This document shows, one piece after another, positions 20,043 through 29,091 of a stretch of 43,082 nt of DNA (positions are counted from its first letter, which is position 1; the number at the start of each line of letters is the position of its first letter). Under the pieces are notes generated by a model. It was given only the letters and a program-made list of their open reading frames with translations. It did not search any database and was not told where the DNA came from. The stretch spans positions 149,555-192,636 of the forward strand of contig NZ_SNXE01000009.1 of assembly GCF_004362405.1 (NCBI RefSeq), in the 5' to 3' direction. The DNA comes from Roseateles asaccharophilus (GTDB lineage: Bacteria; Pseudomonadota; Gammaproteobacteria; Burkholderiales; Burkholderiaceae_C). The position numbers and the translations under genes are program-made.

Positions 20043-20058
20043 GCTCCCTGCGGGGAGC
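20043..20058 (-). promoter_or_regulatory. Hairpin in the trpE leader RNA
   Basis: Perfect 6-bp stem GCTCCC/GGGAGC with loop CGCA in the trpE leader, about 100 bp upstream of the GTG. The leader-peptide coding sequence contains GGGGAGCC (20175-20182), which could pair with the same GCTCCCC strand, so mutually exclusive structures are possible. No U-tract follows, so this is not a standard intrinsic terminator. Confidence 0.35.
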
Positions 20059-20138
20059 GATCGATCGGGTTTCGATTGTGAGGCCCGCGCATGACACGTC
20101 GTGCGGTCAGCGGGGCGGCAAGCAACAGTCAGGCGGCT

Positions 20139-20222
20139 TCAGCGGGCGAAGTCGTTCGAGCGACGCCAGGGCCAGGCTCCCCGGTCGTTCGACCCCTTGA
20201 TGTGCTTGCGCGTGATGAACAT
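20139..20222 (-). CDS. trpL: Candidate trp operon leader peptide (Trp-Pro-Trp)
   Basis: A 27-codon reading frame starting ATG at 20222 and ending TGA at 20139, about 200 bp upstream of trpE. It encodes MFITRKHIKG...AWPWRRSNDF..., with two Trp codons separated by one Pro. Closely spaced Trp codons upstream of trpE are the hallmark of attenuation leaders. A TACACT -10-like box lies at 20233-20238, which would give an almost leaderless transcript. There is no good ribosome site. The reading frame is seen; the regulatory role is inferred. Confidence 0.5.
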   Translation of the reverse strand: MFITRKHIKGSNDRGAWPWRRSNDFAR

Positions 20223-20372
20223 GATGCGGCCGAGTGTAGCAGCGCCCACCCGCTGATCGACTCGGTAAAGCTCCGGTGTCCAACTGTGACACTTGCCACA
20301 GACGAGTGCGCGCGCTTCGCACCATACTCCGGCCTGCCCGCCGCCAGAGCGGGATGGACGGAGACAAGCAAG

Positions 20373-20987
20373 ATGAGATCAAGCCTCGCAGCCCTGCTGC
20401 TCGCCGCCGTGGTGAGCGCCCCGGCCTGGGCCCAGTCGGTCGATGTGGCCGGCGTCAAGTACGAGCCCCAGGCCGAGGTCGGCGGACAGAAGCTACAGCT
20501 CAACGGCGCCGGCATACGTTTCAAGGCGGTGTTCAAGGTCTACACCGCCGGCCTCTACCTCACGAGCAAGGCCGGCACGCCCGAGGCGGTGCTGGCCAAC
20601 CCTGGCCCCAAGCGCCTGCACATCCAGATGCTGCGCGATATCGACGGGGCCGAGCTGGGCAAGCTCTTCACCAAGGGCATGGAGGACAACTCCACCCGCG
20701 AGGAGTTCGGCCGCTCGATCTCGGGCGTGCTGCGCATCGCCGAGATCTTTGCCAGCAAGAGAAAGCTGGCCAGCGGCGAGAACTTCAGCGTGGACTGGCT
20801 GCCGGGCACCGGCGCCGTGGTCTCCATCAATGGCAGCCGCGTGGCCGGCGAGCCCATCAAGGAGCCCGAGTTCTTCAATGTGCTGCTCAAGATCTGGCTG
20901 GGCAAGTCACCCGCCGATGCCCAGCTCAAGGACGCCTTGCTGGGCCAGCAGCGCGGCGGCAGCCGTCAGGCCGGATCGGGCAACTGA
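20373..20987 (+). CDS. Chalcone-isomerase-like exported protein
   Basis: A 204-aa protein with signal peptide (residues 1-20, ending AWAQS). The mature part has the bacterial chalcone-isomerase-like pattern: GAGIRFKAVFKVYTAGLYL, LHIQMLRDIDG, LGKLFTKGMEDN, NVLLKIWLGKSPAD. Bacterial members are periplasmic and have no demonstrated flavonoid role; the fold probably binds a fatty acid or other lipid (from family knowledge). ATG at 20373 with GGAG 10 bp upstream. It converges with gph, overlapping its end by 22 bp. Confidence 0.9.
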   Translation: MRSSLAALLLAAVVSAPAWAQSVDVAGVKYEPQAEVGGQKLQLNGAGIRFKAVFKVYTAGLYLTSKAGTPEAVLANPGPKRLHIQMLRDIDGAELGKLFTKGMEDNSTREEFGRSISGVLRIAEIFASKRKLASGENFSVDWLPGTGAVVSINGSRVAGEPIKEPEFFNVLLKIWLGKSPADAQLKDALLGQQRGGSRQAGSGN

Positions 20988-21646
20988 ATCTGGTCCAGCC
21001 GGTCCAGATGCTGCAGGGCCGGCACCGCATCGATGGGCTCGCCATGGTTGTAGCCATGGCGTAGCAGCAGCACCGGGCAGCCCGCGGCGTGGGCGGCCTG
21101 GGCGTCGTTGCTGCTGTCCCCGATCATCCAGCTGGCCGCGGGCGGCGTGCCCAGGGCCTCGCAGGTCTTGAGCAGGGGCAGCGGGTCGGGCTTCTTGCGC
21201 TCGAAGTCATCTCCCCCGAAGACCTTGTCGAAATAGCCCGCCAGGCCCTTGCGCGCCAGCAGCTCGCGGGCGAAGGCGGCCGGCTTGTTGGTCAGGCAGG
21301 CCATGGGCAGGCCGCGCGCGCGCAGGCGTTCCAGGCCCTCCAGGGTGCCGGGAAACAGATCGGAATACTGGCCGTTGAGCCGCTCGTAGTGATGCTGGTA
21401 GCGGGCCCAGGCCTGCTCGTAGAGCGTGGGCGCGCCGCCCACCGCGGCCAGGGTGCTGCGGATCAGGTGCTCGCTGCCGCGACCCACCGTGTGGGCCACG
21501 AAGTCGCGCTGCACCGCCGGCAGGGCCAGCTCGGCCAGCACCTCGTTGAGCACGGCCACAAAATCGCCCAGGGTGTCGACCAGGGTGCCGTCCAGATCGA
21601 CCAGAAAGGCCTGGGGCGGGAGTTGGTGTGACTTAATGAAGTTCAA
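20966..21646 (-). CDS. gph: Phosphoglycolate phosphatase, HAD family
   Basis: A 226-aa HAD hydrolase dephosphorylating 2-phosphoglycolate. Motif I is FLVDLDGTLVDT (nucleophile and acid/base Asp), motif II CLTNKP, motif III Lys in FERKKPDP, motif IV MIGDSSNDAQAA. No ATG or GTG lies between the upstream stop and motif I, so a TTG at 21646 is used. It has no ribosome site, and the AT-rich DNA upstream looks foreign, so the native start may have been displaced by the neighbouring insertion. In related bacteria gph follows rpe and precedes trpE; here rpe is 9.5 kb away. Confidence 0.9.
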   Translation of the reverse strand: MNFIKSHQLPPQAFLVDLDGTLVDTLGDFVAVLNEVLAELALPAVQRDFVAHTVGRGSEHLIRSTLAAVGGAPTLYEQAWARYQHHYERLNGQYSDLFPGTLEGLERLRARGLPMACLTNKPAAFARELLARKGLAGYFDKVFGGDDFERKKPDPLPLLKTCEALGTPPAASWMIGDSSNDAQAAHAAGCPVLLLRHGYNHGEPIDAVPALQHLDRLDQIQLPDPA

Positions 21647-22004
21647 AAGTCAAAAAGAAGTTCAAGAAGCTAGCCCTCATCGTCGCACACCACCGCAAAT
21701 AGAGTTCAAAAAGTAGCGCGCCTGGAATGTCGCAGAGACGCAGAAGTCCGACTCACCGCCATGTAAATGCCCGGGTCTTGACCGCCGCAACTGCCATGGT
21801 TCTCCTCCGCCAGATGCTCTTGCAATTGGTGCCGGCCTTTGTGCGCCTCCTTACCTCGAGCGGCGGCAGAGGGCGCACTGCTCTGCGGAGGTTTACAGCG
21901 TCCGAACGACCGGATAATCGCGCCACACAAGCGGCCCCTTCGGCAGCATCGGGGGCAGGCCCAAGAACTACACGCGTGGCTGCAGCAGAGGCCACCAGCC
22001 TATC
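21647..22004. other. AT-richer boundary region without a clear gene
   Basis: The first 75 bp are A-rich and carry GTTCAA three times (21641, 21660, 21704). The rest has short open frames only. Composition differs from the GC-rich genes on the left, consistent with the edge of a foreign segment. No tRNA, integrase or inverted repeat was found. Confidence 0.5.
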
Positions 22005-25000
22005 ATGCTCGCATCCCTTGTCTCGCTCCTCCCCGGCTCGACCACCTTCGCCGCTCGGCGTGCCCAGAAGGACATGCTCCGCGGCAACCGTGTGCGTCAA
22101 GAACACAAGCCCACGCTGCTCAACCGCCAGCTGTTCTGGGCTGCACGTCATCCCATCCTGTTCGTCCTCGAGGTCGCGACCTTGTGCGCCCTGTTCGTGG
22201 CCTATGCGTGGCCATGCATCAAAGGCCTGATGCTGGCGTGTGCGGAGCAACTGCCAGTCCTAACCAAGTTGACGGTGGTCGCATCGGACTGGGAGGCGGG
22301 CGACGTCGATGTCGGCGCCTTCATCGGCGTGGTGCTGGGAGTGCAGGGCACGCTCGTGGCGTTGGTCTATCCGCTGGTCTTCTCGTTCGTCTCGGTATTC
22401 CTTCAACGCCGCGCGAAATCCGAAGTCGCCCTCCGCATCTACACGCTCAGCAGCGGCGTCGTGCCCGCCGGCGCGAGCTCTCTCGCGCTGCTCTCGCTAT
22501 TGACCGTCGCGTACTTCGGTACGCCCATCTTGAAGGGCTCGTGGGCGGACTTGTTTGAGCCGTTCTTGGTGCTGACCGGCTCATGGTTCCTGCTCAACAT
22601 CGTCATGAGCGCGCTATTCCTCGCTCGCACGTTGAAGTACCTACAGGCTGACGAGCAGCGCGCGTTTGTCTGGAAGGCCGCCATCGGCGTCATCTACTTC
22701 GAAGAGATGCGCGAGAGCCTGCGCCAGGGAATCGCTGGCCAACGGCTCATGCTTCCCGCCCGCGACGGCTCGACGCCACGCTACGGCTCGCCGTCGGTAC
22801 GACCCGTGCGCGGTGGACCGAAGTCCGTGAGTTGCGTCACGCGCAACGTCACCGACGGAGCCGCGCTCGCAGAGGTCTTCCTTCCCACGCTGGAGTTTGT
22901 CGCGCGCTCCTGGTTGCGCCGTACGGCAAAGAAGGGCGTCGAACGAGCGACCCTGGACATCGGCGTGACGTTTGGCCGCACCGAAGGCGTTCAGTATTTG
23001 GCGGCGGTCTCGGACGGGCCTCCGCTTCTCTGGTGGGAGCGAGCCCTCGTCTCGACGTCGTTCTTCTACACCGGGCGCCCCAGCCGGCTGGTCTCGGCGA
23101 CCACGTCAGGGCTCCTGTCCGAGATGGCGTCAACGGCCGTGACTTTGGCCGACCAGGGGCAATTCGCCGATGCCGCGGAGATGGTGCTCGAACTCAGCAT
23201 GCTGGTCGCTGACCTGCTCAAGTCGGGGCAGTTCACCAGCGTGGAGGGCGATGACAACACCGCGCTGCTGAGCGAAGCGCGCTACGTCTGGTGGGGAAAG
23301 ACGTTCCTTTCAGGATGGACGCAAACCTTCTCGGACATCTCGTCGAAGGCGCTGGAGGTAGCACCCAAGTCGACCGAGATGTTCCGCGCAACGGCCTACG
23401 TCGCCCCGCGGCTCCTCGCTGCGACGAAGGCCGCGAACTTGAATGTTGCGAACGGGTGCATGGGAGTCTTCACACATCTCGACTTCCAGCTCTCAGACTG
23501 GTGGCGTAGGAACGCCGTCAAGCGGAACGAAGCGCCCGAAGCGTTGCCGCAACTGTCTGCGGTGAACCAGACCCTATACGACGAGCTATTGGCCATCATG
23601 GTCGGCGTTTGGAGCGACGTCACGCATAGCTCCGACCTGCCAATGGCCGCCCCCGACGCCGATGTCTGGAACGCTGCCGTGGGGAACGGGCAGCTTCTGC
23701 GCCTCCATCTGGATACGGTCGCAGCGCAACTCTGCAAAGCGGTTGAGCGAGGAGACCTCACGGCATCCAGGCGTTACTGCGACCTTTTCCTCAAGTGGGG
23801 CGGCTTCAACCTGAAATCCCATTCGACAGACATGATGTCCTACCTCCCGGGCTTCTCCAGGGTCGGCATGAGTTTGCTCAACCTTTCATGGGAAGACGCG
23901 CGCTTCGAGCTCGCAACGGACGACTCACCCGCCGATGTGGGGACAGGGACACGTGCCGTGACCCTGGCAGTGCGTCGCTACTACGAAGCCATGCGGTTGC
24001 AGCTCATCCTCATCTTGCTGGAGACGGTGCCCGCAGACGATGAGGCGTGGTCGCCTGCAACGCAGCTCGGAGTGGACATGGCGGTCGCGCTTCTTCAAGG
24101 CGAAGAGCTTCATCGAGGTGCGAACGTGGAGGTCGACACCATCCACGCGTCCGACGATGTTCTGGAGCGCCTTATCCATGCTGCCTTCATAGACCGCTCG
24201 ACTTCAGGATTTCTGGAAAGCTTCTCCAGCAGCTTGCATCGCGACAAGACGTCGCCCGACGTTGCAGGTTGGGGCTTCGCGGGCTCGATGCCAAGGCTCG
24301 ACATCGCCGGATACAAGGCCGGCTGGACCCGCTTGCTGGGGATGTTCGCAGACAGCGCTCAGGTCAATCCGACATGGATGGTGCGTAAGTCAAACGACCT
24401 TCTTGCGAGGGCATGGCGTGACCTGCAGACGCTGTCCGATGCCGACATCCTCTTGAGCGGCCTGGCCGCAGAACTCACGCTCGACTCTCTCCTGGCCAAT
24501 CCGTCGCAGCGGCGGCTAATTGACCGGCTGCGCGAGCGTATGGGCAAGGACCAGTTGGGCGATGCACAGGTGCTCGCAGCGTCTTCCACATGTGCCCACC
24601 TTGCGTCCACAGCCCGTTGGCATCGCCATTGGACTATCCGATGCACGGAACTGACACAGGCCCTGAAGGACGCCTTCGTGCGCGGCGTCATCCAGGGTGC
24701 GCTCCATCCAAAGTCACCGTCACCCTTCGGCTCGGTGCGAGAAGGCCTGGTCCTGTCTGCGGCGAAAACCTACACGTTCGAACTTCTACGGGAAAGCTTT
24801 GCGGAAGGCGCCGAGAACGCTGAATCGCACGGTCGAAATTTCGGGAACGAGGTGCGCGCAAGGCTTGAGGAACATGCCATTCACGATGTCGTCGAACAGC
24901 TTGGAGCGACGGCAGTCGAGGAGCCCACCTGGCCGGAGGACTATTCGGACACCAGGCCAGTTGGAGTCTTTGTTGACCGTGTGGGAGCTGCCGTCCAACG

Positions 25001-25409
25001 CTCTCGAGCTGCGGGCGTGGAGCCTGCCGTTTTGGCCGGCAACGGTCGGGGCGGCAAGAGCCTGCGACCCGAGATGCTTCGCGGTTTTGCCGGCCGCGAG
25101 CCCGCCCAGACAGCGCACCAGCTCGAGCGAGAGGAGGTGGGTGGCGTTGAGAAACTCTTCATCCACGGCGCCCCCATTCTTTCGCGAAGGACGCCTGACC
25201 ATGCGTGCTACGTTGTGCCTCTGGCTTGCGTTGAATCGCTCGTCGTGGCGCCAGGCACTCTTGAGGCCGCAACTCGCGACGCTGAGTGGACGGCGCCCGA
25301 TGAGCGCGAGCTGCAGGTGCATGTTGTTCTGTCGTTATATGCCGAGTACCCTCTAGGCGAAGGTGCTAGCACCACACCCCATCGGCCGGTCGGCCCGGTG
25401 ACAGTCTGA
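22005..25409 (+). CDS. Large membrane-anchored protein of unknown function (1134 aa)
   Basis: I do not recognise this protein. It has four hydrophobic segments near residues 50-72, 103-133, 150-175 and 184-207, then about 900 mostly soluble, helix-rich residues. No Walker, protease, nuclease, kinase or toxin motif is visible. A Trp-rich stretch (LSEARYVWWGKTFLSGW) lies near residue 430. The C-terminal 150 residues are Glu/Arg/Ala-rich and end in a short acidic/Pro tail. The first ATG (22005) has no ribosome site; an in-frame ATG at 22074 has AAGG close upstream. The gene stands alone, is less GC-rich than its neighbours and interrupts an otherwise conserved region. A membrane-tethered sensor or defence protein is possible, but that is speculation. 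Confidence 0.75.
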   Translation: MLASLVSLLPGSTTFAARRAQKDMLRGNRVRQEHKPTLLNRQLFWAARHPILFVLEVATLCALFVAYAWPCIKGLMLACAEQLPVLTKLTVVASDWEAGDVDVGAFIGVVLGVQGTLVALVYPLVFSFVSVFLQRRAKSEVALRIYTLSSGVVPAGASSLALLSLLTVAYFGTPILKGSWADLFEPFLVLTGSWFLLNIVMSALFLARTLKYLQADEQRAFVWKAAIGVIYFEEMRESLRQGIAGQRLMLPARDGSTPRYGSPSVRPVRGGPKSVSCVTRNVTDGAALAEVFLPTLEFVARSWLRRTAKKGVERATLDIGVTFGRTEGVQYLAAVSDGPPLLWWERALVSTSFFYTGRPSRLVSATTSGLLSEMASTAVTLADQGQFADAAEMVLELSMLVADLLKSGQFTSVEGDDNTALLSEARYVWWGKTFLSGWTQTFSDISSKALEVAPKSTEMFRATAYVAPRLLAATKAANLNVANGCMGVFTHLDFQLSDWWRRNAVKRNEAPEALPQLSAVNQTLYDELLAIMVGVWSDVTHSSDLPMAAPDADVWNAAVGNGQLLRLHLDTVAAQLCKAVERGDLTASRRYCDLFLKWGGFNLKSHSTDMMSYLPGFSRVGMSLLNLSWEDARFELATDDSPADVGTGTRAVTLAVRRYYEAMRLQLILILLETVPADDEAWSPATQLGVDMAVALLQGEELHRGANVEVDTIHASDDVLERLIHAAFIDRSTSGFLESFSSSLHRDKTSPDVAGWGFAGSMPRLDIAGYKAGWTRLLGMFADSAQVNPTWMVRKSNDLLARAWRDLQTLSDADILLSGLAAELTLDSLLANPSQRRLIDRLRERMGKDQLGDAQVLAASSTCAHLASTARWHRHWTIRCTELTQALKDAFVRGVIQGALHPKSPSPFGSVREGLVLSAAKTYTFELLRESFAEGAENAESHGRNFGNEVRARLEEHAIHDVVEQLGATAVEEPTWPEDYSDTRPVGVFVDRVGAAVQRSRAAGVEPAVLAGNGRGGKSLRPEMLRGFAGREPAQTAHQLEREEVGGVEKLFIHGAPILSRRTPDHACYVVPLACVESLVVAPGTLEAATRDAEWTAPDERELQVHVVLSLYAEYPLGEGASTTPHRPVGPVTV

Positions 25410-25620
25410 AGTTAGGTTGGCAAAGGCCTCGCACTACGTGGATGACCAGCGGGGTAAATGCGCACGGCTGAAAACGCGTAGCCGCCTGTCCCACACAGAT
25501 TGGTAGATTCATTGCACCCCGCTGAGTATCCGCCCAGCAAAGTCATCTTGGAGCGTTGCGTTTCAGAAATGCGATCGTCAGCTGCTTCATGCTTGCTCGG
25601 ATTGAAGCGATGGAAAACGG

Positions 25621-26955
25621 TCAGGCACCCAGCAGGGACTGGCCGCAGACCCGCAGGGTCTGGCCGCTGAAGGCCGCGGCCTCGGGCCGGGCCAGAAAGG
25701 CGATGGCCTCGGCCACATCCTCGGGCTGGCCGCCCTGCTTCAAGGCATTGAGCCGGCGGCCGGCCTCGCGCAGCATCCAGGGCATGCGCCGCGTCATGGC
25801 GGTCTCGATGAAGCCCGGCGCCACCGCGAAAGCCCCGCCACCACCACGCCGCGCCAGCGCCAGGCCGCGCGCCTGCACATGGCCGATCAGGCCGGCCTTG
25901 CTGGCCGCGTAATTCGTCTGCCCCGCATTGCCGGCAATGCCGCTGATGGAGGCCAGGCAGATCTCACGCGCGCCGGGCCGCAGGGCCGCGGCGGCGTCCA
26001 GGGCGGCATCGATGGCCAGCACCGCGCCCAGGTTCACGGCCAGCACGCTGTCCCACTCGGCCGCGCTCATGCGGGCCAGGCTGCGGTCACGGGTGATGCC
26101 GGCGTTGTGCACCAGCAGGCTGGCGCCGCCGCGCGCCGCCACCACCTGGGCCAGCTGGGCCACGCCCGCGGGGCTGGTAATGTCCAGGCCCAGGGCCTCG
26201 CCGCCTACCGCGGCCGCCAGGGCCTGCAGGGGCGCGGCCGCGGCCGGCACATCCACGCAGAGCAGGCGCACGCCCTCAGCCGCCAGGCGGCGCACCGTGG
26301 CCGCGCCAATGCCGCCGGCCGCGCCGGTGACCACGGCCAGGGCGCCCTGCAAGCTCTCGCCCGCGCCCGCCACGGCGCTGGGCAGGTTCAGCACCTGGCC
26401 GCTCACATAAGCGCCGCCATCACCCAGGAAGAAGTCCAGCGCGGCCTCCAGCGCCGCCGTGTCGGCCCCGGCGTCCAGGGCCAGCAGATTGGCGCTGGCG
26501 CCGCGCCGGCCCAGCTCCTTGCCCAGGGCGCGCACAAAGCCGCGCAGGGCCGCCGCCACGGCCGCAGCCTCGGGCCCGGCCGCCGCATCCAGCGGCGGCG
26601 CCAGCAACAGCACCCGGCCGCCCCGCGCCAGGCCGCTCACGGCCGGCTGGGCCAGGGCGCGCAGGGCCAGCAGCTCGTCAAGACGGCTGGCGGCGCTCAG
26701 GTCCAGCAGCAGGGCCTGGGCAGACTCATCCCCGCCGGACAGCACCAATCCGCAAGCCTCGGCCCAGGCCTGCAGTCGCGGCGCCAGGGCGCTGGGCGCG
26801 GCGGCCAGCAGGCGCAGGCGGCGCCCCGCCAGCTCCTGGCGCTGCCAGGCCACGGTCGCGCGGCGCCGCAGCGGCTGGGGCTGGGGCAGACCCAGGGCGC
26901 GCAGCAGGGGCGCGCTCCAGCGCTGCTGGGCAAGGCTGAGCAATCGGTCGGTCAA
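25621..26955 (-). CDS. High-molecular-weight FabG-type 3-oxoacyl reductase
   Basis: A 444-aa short-chain dehydrogenase of the long FabG4 type. The N-terminal ~205 residues form a degenerate Rossmann-like domain. The C-terminal half is a complete SDR: GAAGGIGAATVRRLAAEG (cofactor loop), LVHNAGITRD, and catalytic Ser/Tyr/Lys in SISGIAGNAGQTNYAASKAG. Expected reaction: NAD(P)H-dependent reduction of 3-oxoacyl-ACP or -CoA. A TTG start at 26955 is used because GGGAG lies 5 bp upstream and MTDRLLSLAQ matches family starts. The usual neighbours (thiolase, MaoC) are absent. It diverges from psuK. Confidence 0.88.
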   Translation of the reverse strand: MTDRLLSLAQQRWSAPLLRALGLPQPQPLRRRATVAWQRQELAGRRLRLLAAAPSALAPRLQAWAEACGLVLSGGDESAQALLLDLSAASRLDELLALRALAQPAVSGLARGGRVLLLAPPLDAAAGPEAAAVAAALRGFVRALGKELGRRGASANLLALDAGADTAALEAALDFFLGDGGAYVSGQVLNLPSAVAGAGESLQGALAVVTGAAGGIGAATVRRLAAEGVRLLCVDVPAAAAPLQALAAAVGGEALGLDITSPAGVAQLAQVVAARGGASLLVHNAGITRDRSLARMSAAEWDSVLAVNLGAVLAIDAALDAAAALRPGAREICLASISGIAGNAGQTNYAASKAGLIGHVQARGLALARRGGGGAFAVAPGFIETAMTRRMPWMLREAGRRLNALKQGGQPEDVAEAIAFLARPEAAAFSGQTLRVCGQSLLGA

Positions 26956-27022
26956 GGCGGCTCCCGGGCTTGGGCATCAGGGCCGCCGATTGTAGGAAGG
27001 CAGGACCCCATGCCCGATCGCG

Positions 27023-27051
27023 GACAATTGTTTTAATAAAAGACAATTGTC
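27023..27051. promoter_or_regulatory. Paired ACAATTGT operator boxes upstream of psuK
   Basis: Two copies of the palindrome ACAATTGT (27024-27031 and 27043-27050) spaced 19 bp centre to centre; the second extends to the perfect 10-mer GACAATTGTC. They lie 15-43 bp before the psuK start, between divergent genes. PsuK carries its own winged helix and is the obvious candidate ligand (inference). Confidence 0.6.
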
Positions 27052-27065
27052 TGTACACTGGCGAC

Positions 27066-28163
27066 ATGGACAGCAAGAAAGAGCAGCTGCTCGCCCTGAT
27101 ACGGGCCAATCCCTTTGTGGGCCAGCAGGAGCTGGGCGAACGCCTGGGCCTGTCGCGCTCGGCCGTGGCCGGCCATGTGGCCAGCCTGGTTCGCGAGGGC
27201 CGGCTGCTGGGCCGCGCTTACATGCTGCCGCCCACCCAGGCCCCCATCGTCTGCATCGGCGGCTGCAATCTGGACCGCAAGCTGCAGAGTCTGGGGCCGG
27301 TGCAGATGGGCGAGTCCAACCCGGCGCGCCAGCGCGAGACGCCCGGCGGCGTGGCCCGCAATGTGGCCGAGAACCTGGCCCGCCTGGGCCTGCCGGTGCG
27401 CCTGCTCAGCGCCGTGGGCGAGGACGCCGCCGGCCAGACCCTGCTGGACGGGCTGCAGCGCCTGGGCGTGGATGTGGGCGGCTGCCTGCGCCTGCCCGGC
27501 CAGGCCACCGGCAGCTACACCGCCGTGCTGGACCCGCAGGGCGCCATGGTGCTGGGCCTGGCCGAGATGTCGGTGGTCGATGCCCTGGATGCCGGCTTTC
27601 TGCGCCAGAGCGCACCGCTGCGCGCCGGTGCCGCCCTCACCCTCTTCGATCTGAACCTGGGCGCCGAGAGCGTGGCCCTGCTGCTGACCGAGGCCCGTGC
27701 CCTGGGCCGGCCGCTGCTGGCCGTCGCCGTCTCCGCGCCCAAGATGGCCCGCCTGCCCGCCGATCTGCAGGGCCTGCAGACCCTCTTGCTCAATGCCGGC
27801 GAGCTGGCCGCCCTGGTGGGCACGCCGGTGGAGAGCGAGGCCGATTTCCAGCATGCCTGGCAGCGCCTGCAGGCGCGCGGCCTGCGTCAGCTGGTGGTCA
27901 CACGCGGCGCGGCCGGCCTGCTCTACAGCGAGGGCCCGGCCCTGCACGCCCTGGCCGCCGCGCCGGTGGACGCGGTGCGCGACGTGACCGGCGCGGGCGA
28001 TGCCTTTGCCGCCGGCGTGGCCGCCGTGCTGCAGCGCGACCCCCAGGCCCTGGGCGAGGCCTGCCGACTGGGCCAGCGGCTGTCCGCCCTGACCCTGCAG
28101 ACCGATGCCACCGTTCACCCCGCGCTGAGCCCCGAGTGGCTCGCCGCCCCCACCCATTCCTGA
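27066..28163 (+). CDS. psuK: Pseudouridine kinase with N-terminal winged-helix domain
   Basis: A 365-aa PfkB-family sugar/nucleoside kinase that phosphorylates pseudouridine. Residues 1-55 form a winged helix (KKEQLLALIRANPFVGQQELGERLGLSRSAVAGHV), so the protein may also be a repressor. Residues about 60-360 are the kinase: CIGGCNLDRK, PGGVARNVAENLARLG, and near the end DVTGAGDAFAAGV with the catalytic Asp and anion hole. ATG at 27066 is chosen because it precedes the winged helix. There is no ribosome site, and a TACACT box only 7 bp upstream suggests a leaderless transcript. psuG follows 10 bp downstream. Confidence 0.92.
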   Translation: MDSKKEQLLALIRANPFVGQQELGERLGLSRSAVAGHVASLVREGRLLGRAYMLPPTQAPIVCIGGCNLDRKLQSLGPVQMGESNPARQRETPGGVARNVAENLARLGLPVRLLSAVGEDAAGQTLLDGLQRLGVDVGGCLRLPGQATGSYTAVLDPQGAMVLGLAEMSVVDALDAGFLRQSAPLRAGAALTLFDLNLGAESVALLLTEARALGRPLLAVAVSAPKMARLPADLQGLQTLLLNAGELAALVGTPVESEADFQHAWQRLQARGLRQLVVTRGAAGLLYSEGPALHALAAAPVDAVRDVTGAGDAFAAGVAAVLQRDPQALGEACRLGQRLSALTLQTDATVHPALSPEWLAAPTHS

Positions 28164-28173
28164 GGAACCCGCC

Positions 28174-29079
<906 letters not shown>

Positions 29080-29091
29080 GGGCCGCGCCAC

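Larger units (their letters stand above)
19943..20372. other. Divergent control region between trpE and the chalcone-isomerase-like gene
   Basis: About 430 bp with no full-size gene. It holds the trp leader peptide, the leader hairpin, a TACACT box on the minus strand at 20233-20238 and a CRP-like dyad TGTGA-N6-CCACA at 20285-20300 upstream of the plus-strand gene. Confidence 0.5.

Noticed and set aside
25410-25620. Flanking direct repeat or att site at the right edge of the foreign segment
   Set aside because: I compared it by eye with the left edge near 21630-21720 and found no shared repeat of useful length.
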